NCBI GenBank assembly: GCA_947454665.1 | Contig: CANGMU010000027.1 | Coordinates: forward strand, 1 to 17,367 | Length of the DNA: 17,367 nucleotides | Direction of reading: 5' to 3' | Source: Pseudomonadota bacterium | GTDB taxonomy: Bacteria > Pseudomonadota > Gammaproteobacteria > Steroidobacterales > Steroidobacteraceae | Shown here: positions 15,405-17,367 of the stretch, piece by piece | Position numbering within the stretch: position 1 is the stretch's first letter | Layout: each line of letters starts with the position of its first letter | Notes under the pieces: generated by a model | Seen by the model: only the letters and a program-made list of their open reading frames with translations | What the model was told of the DNA's origin: nothing | Databases searched by the model: none | Program-made: the position numbers and the translations under genes

Positions 15405-15938
15405 CTACGTGAGACTCCGCGCCCAACGTCGAATCCGCGCACGCAACTCACGGGCAGCGTCCGCATCCAACGGCATCGTGTCGACAAGCGTCAGAACATC
15501 GTCGATTCGCAAATAGCCATACGACAGCAACGCGGTGCAGAACACCTGGTCCTTCCGACGCCCGGCAGCCGCCTTGGACAGGAAAATATCGAGCACGTCG
15601 AGGCAATAGCCAATTCGATCGTTCGTATTCGGATTCTGGATACGATGGACTCGACTCGCCCATTGGGCCGGCAGTAGAGCCGTTTCCGGCCCGACGCCCT
15701 GGGCGTAATAGCCATGTGTCTGGTGGAAACGGGACCCCTCGCCTATCGCCCCGTCGATTTTTTCTGCCAACTCCGGTGCACCACGAGGATAGATGTCTGC
15801 CACCATCGAGAGCGTCAGGCTCGCAGGGGGACTCGGTACGGATCCGAGTATCGACTGGCTGCCGATGATGATGAATTCGTAGTGAACCGTGATGTCGCCG
15901 CAGGCGCGGATCACATGCTCCAACTCTTCGCGTCTCAC
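15405..15938 (-). CDS. DUF6036-like nucleotidyltransferase (toxin-antitoxin-like partner)
   Basis: A 177-residue protein with the layout of DUF6036-type nucleotidyltransferases: MRREELEHVIRACG at the start, a GS motif in IIGSQSILGS (G26, S27), an acidic-motif strand SMVADIYPRG (D48), then IDGAIGEGSRFHQTHGYYAQGVGPETALLP and the later SKAAAGRRKD. The GTG start overlaps the stop of the XRE gene (GTGA) and gives the expected N terminus; the longer open frame only shadows the XRE gene. In such proteins the acidic motif is normally [DE]h[DE]; here the first position is Val46 (codon GTG, one base from GAG), so activity may be lost or altered. The substrate is unknown. It ends close to the antitoxin remnant. 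Confidence 0.7.
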   Translation of the reverse strand: MRREELEHVIRACGDITVHYEFIIIGSQSILGSVPSPPASLTLSMVADIYPRGAPELAEKIDGAIGEGSRFHQTHGYYAQGVGPETALLPAQWASRVHRIQNPNTNDRIGYCLDVLDIFLSKAAAGRRKDQVFCTALLSYGYLRIDDVLTLVDTMPLDADAARELRARIRRWARSLT

Positions 15939-16603
15939 GACGAGACGTCGTTGCCGAATGTCACGCCCCTTCGAAGTTCGACGAGTTCGGCTTGGATGCG
16001 CTCCCGCGATTCTGCGGGCAGCACGGTGACCAGCGGAGAGGCCTGACGTAATTGCTGTGCATGGCTGGAGCGACCCAGCACCTTTCGCCATGACGATGCC
16101 TTCAGGATCTGGCGCCATTCCAGCCACAGCGGCGCGGAGCGTACATCGCCGGTCGCGAGCCAGCGTTCGAGGACGGACCGTGCTTCCACCAACGACTCGG
16201 GATGGTCCTTGATCCATTGGACCGCAGCCGCATGCAAGGCAAGGCTCTGCAGATCCTGCCGCTGGTGCCGACTGCCGTCGTCGCTCACATGCACCTGGAC
16301 GCTCGGCCCGCGACGACGTGAACGTGCCGCTGCAGACCCGCTCGGTGCCGGACTCAGGCTGTCTCCGACCAGCAAGGCCAACTCACCACTGACACCCAAA
16401 ATGGACATCACACGAATGTATGTGCCGATCGCTGTCCCGGGGTCGCCCGTTTCTACCGCACGGAGCGTATTTCGGGTGATACCGGCGCGCGCCGCCATCA
16501 CTTCCGTGCCGAGCCCCAGCGCTTTGCGCAAGGACCTGAGCCGGTCTCCCAATTGCAGGAGCAGCTGTCGATCAAGGACTGCGCTGATTTCCGGGACGCT
16601 CAT
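15935..16603 (-). CDS. XRE-family helix-turn-helix regulator (probable antitoxin/autorepressor)
   Basis: A 222-residue protein. Residues about 15-72 form a Cro/C1-type helix-turn-helix domain (LGDRLRSLRKALGLGTEVMA, AARAGITRNTLRAVETGDPG). A basic, Ser/Ala-rich linker follows near 85-100 (SAAARSRRRGP), then a helical C-terminal region (about 110-215; DLQSLALHAAAVQWIKDHPE, WLEWRQIL) with no domain I can name. The ATG has no ribosome site, only AT-rich operator DNA before it. It overlaps the downstream nucleotidyltransferase gene by four bases, the pattern expected of a regulator or antitoxin made with its partner. Two palindromes immediately upstream are likely its own binding sites. The AT-rich promoter contrasts with the rest of the window and suggests acquisition. 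Confidence 0.8.
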   Translation of the reverse strand: MSVPEISAVLDRQLLLQLGDRLRSLRKALGLGTEVMAARAGITRNTLRAVETGDPGTAIGTYIRVMSILGVSGELALLVGDSLSPAPSGSAAARSRRRGPSVQVHVSDDGSRHQRQDLQSLALHAAAVQWIKDHPESLVEARSVLERWLATGDVRSAPLWLEWRQILKASSWRKVLGRSSHAQQLRQASPLVTVLPAESRERIQAELVELRRGVTFGNDVSS

Positions 16604-16605
16604 TT

Positions 16606-16621
16606 GGTTAATATATTGACC
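16606..16621. promoter_or_regulatory. Proximal operator palindrome of the XRE-nucleotidyltransferase pair
   Basis: GGTTAATATATTGACC fits the dyad GGTYAATNNATTRACC, with one mismatched pair. It ends two bases before the XRE start codon, so a bound repressor would cover any -10 or the translation start. It is probably bound by the adjacent XRE protein; this is inference from position and symmetry. Confidence 0.65.
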
Positions 16622-16636
16622 ATAAAATACTCATTT

Positions 16637-16652
16637 GGTCAATTTATTAACC
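16637..16652. promoter_or_regulatory. Distal operator palindrome of the XRE-nucleotidyltransferase pair
   Basis: GGTCAATTTATTAACC is a second copy of the same dyad, 31 bp (about three helical turns) from the first, so two dimers would sit on the same DNA face. On the minus strand its TTGACC half (16642-16637) could serve as a -35, with a weak CAATAT (16618-16613) as -10 after 18 bases; both boxes would then be hidden by the repressor. Confidence 0.6.
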
Positions 16653-16710
16653 ATTTTGGCAGCGCCCACATCGCGCGCCGAAATCAAGCGCAATTCCCGG
16701 ACATCCAAAC

Positions 16711-16742
16711 AAAAAAGCCGCGATGGATCGCTCCACCGCGGC
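16711..16742 (-). terminator. Rho-independent terminator after fhs
   Basis: On the minus strand a stem of GCCGCG with CGCGGC (6 bp), one mismatch and a further TGGA/TCCA pairing around a 4-base loop is followed by six T residues and TTTGG. It lies about 47 bases after the fhs stop. A smaller hairpin GCCCGG-GCAAG-CCGGGC (16761-16777) stands between. It would also separate fhs from the XRE operon, which runs in the same direction. Confidence 0.75.
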
Positions 16743-16788
16743 GCTTGCATCACCACTCAAGCCCGGGCAAGCCGGGCCGGCAGGCTGC

Positions 16789-17367
16789 TTAGAACAGGCC
16801 TTCGATCTGGCCCTGCTCGTTCAGCTTGATGTGGTTGGCCGACGGCACCTTCGGCAGCCCCGGCATCGTCATGATGTCGCCGCAGACGACGACGATGAAC
16901 TCGGCACCGGCCGACAGGCGGACATCGCGCACGTTCAGGGTGTGGCCCGTGGGCGCGCCCTTGGCGTTCGGATCCGTCGAGAAGCTGTACTGCGTCTTCG
17001 CGATGCAGACCGGATAGTTGCCGAAGCCGGCGTCCTGGAACTCCTTGAAGAGATCGCGGGCCTTGGCATCCAGGCTGATGTCCTCGGCGCGGTAGATCTC
17101 CTTGGCGATCGTGCGCACCTTCTCGACCAGCGGCAGCTCGTCGGCGTACAGCGGCTTGTACTTGGCCGCGCCGCTCTCGGCGATCCGCACGACTTCATGG
17201 GCCAGCTCGATCGTGCCCTTGCTGCCGTCCGCCCAGTGCGAGCACAGGATGGCCTTCGAACCCACCGCAGCGCAGAGCTCCTTGATGAGGTCGTGCTCGG
17301 CCTGCGTGTCGGCGATGAACTTGTTGATCGCCACGACCGCCGGCACGCCGAACTTGGCGATGTTCTG
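16789..17367 (-). CDS. fhs: Formate-tetrahydrofolate ligase (C-terminal part; 5' end beyond the window)
   Basis: ATP-dependent formation of 10-formyltetrahydrofolate from formate and THF in one-carbon metabolism. The visible 192 residues are the C-terminal third of a protein of about 555 residues; the frame is open to the window edge. Recognised blocks are FGVPAVVAINKF, the FGNYPVCIAKTQYSFS segment, and the near-terminal GDIMTMPGLPKVPSANHIKLN. The GTG at 17346 is an internal valine, not a start, because the conserved reading frame continues through QNIAKFG before it. A terminator follows. Confidence 0.93.
   Translation of the reverse strand, partial: QNIAKFGVPAVVAINKFIADTQAEHDLIKELCAAVGSKAILCSHWADGSKGTIELAHEVVRIAESGAAKYKPLYADELPLVEKVRTIAKEIYRAEDISLDAKARDLFKEFQDAGFGNYPVCIAKTQYSFSTDPNAKGAPTGHTLNVRDVRLSAGAEFIVVVCGDIMTMPGLPKVPSANHIKLNEQGQIEGLF

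Larger units (their letters stand above)
16599..16654 (-). repeat. Tandem 25-bp direct repeat holding the XRE start codon
   Basis: Two 25-bp units, 16599-16623 and 16630-16654, match at 22 of 25 positions with a 31-bp period. Each contains a palindrome next to CAAATGAG on the minus strand, so each copy has an ATG. The proximal ATG starts the XRE gene. The distal one opens a reading frame of eight codons (MSILWSIY) that stops inside the proximal palindrome. Confidence 0.8.

Noticed and set aside
15388..15516. The rest of the plus-strand frame after the antitoxin remnant
   Set aside because: From about 15405 it is antisense to the nucleotidyltransferase and is Arg/Ser-rich, with no likeness to antitoxin tails.

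Overview
The window is GC-rich chromosomal DNA of a gammaproteobacterium. The gene order (amgK-murU divergent from lptD-surA-pdxA-rsmA-apaG-apaH, with lipA/lipB and a YbeD-like gene close by) and the protein sequences suggest Xanthomonadales or a near relative. That placement is inference from gene order and general appearance, not from a search. Nearly all of the window is housekeeping DNA. The accessory material sits in two places: around a tRNA-Ser gene (about 2.18-2.52 kb) and at about 15.29-16.65 kb.

Layout. (1) 1-1979, minus: katG catalase-peroxidase, its 3' end outside the window, with a good OxyR-type operator upstream (2056-2092). (2) 2093-2515: no protein gene; two strong hairpin terminators, a 17-bp copy of the tRNA-Ser 3' end, a GC-rich non-coding island and an intact tRNA-Ser(CGA) on the minus strand. 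(3) 2599-4241, plus: a MltF-type lytic transglycosylase lipoprotein overlapping a YbeD/DUF493 gene. (4) 4238-7643, minus: a compact operon amgK-murU-lipA-lipB. (5) A 23-nt divergent promoter gap (7644-7666) whose two -10 boxes overlap. (6) 7667-14701, plus: lptD-surA-pdxA-rsmA-usp-apaG-apaH, then a DUF1993 gene (14769-15281). (7) 15289-16654: a broken Phd-type antitoxin start, then a minus-strand XRE regulator plus DUF6036-like nucleotidyltransferase pair with two operator palindromes at its promoter. (8) 16789-17367, minus: the C-terminal third of formate-tetrahydrofolate ligase (fhs) with its terminator.

How the genes fit together. The centre is devoted to the envelope. MltF cuts peptidoglycan to anhydro-muropeptides. 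AmgK and MurU recycle the resulting MurNAc to UDP-MurNAc. LptD inserts LPS in the outer membrane, and SurA is the periplasmic chaperone needed to fold LptD. LipB and LipA make protein-bound lipoate, PdxA makes a pyridoxal-phosphate precursor, RsmA matures 16S rRNA, and ApaH hydrolyses Ap4A.

The most unusual part is 15.29-16.65 kb. An antitoxin gene has lost its middle, its tail and its toxin. Beside it stands a toxin-antitoxin-like XRE/nucleotidyltransferase pair whose nucleotidyltransferase seems to lack one catalytic acidic residue. Its start region carries a tandemly duplicated 25-bp operator with a 31-bp period. I do not claim a wholly new system; this is the best candidate in the window.
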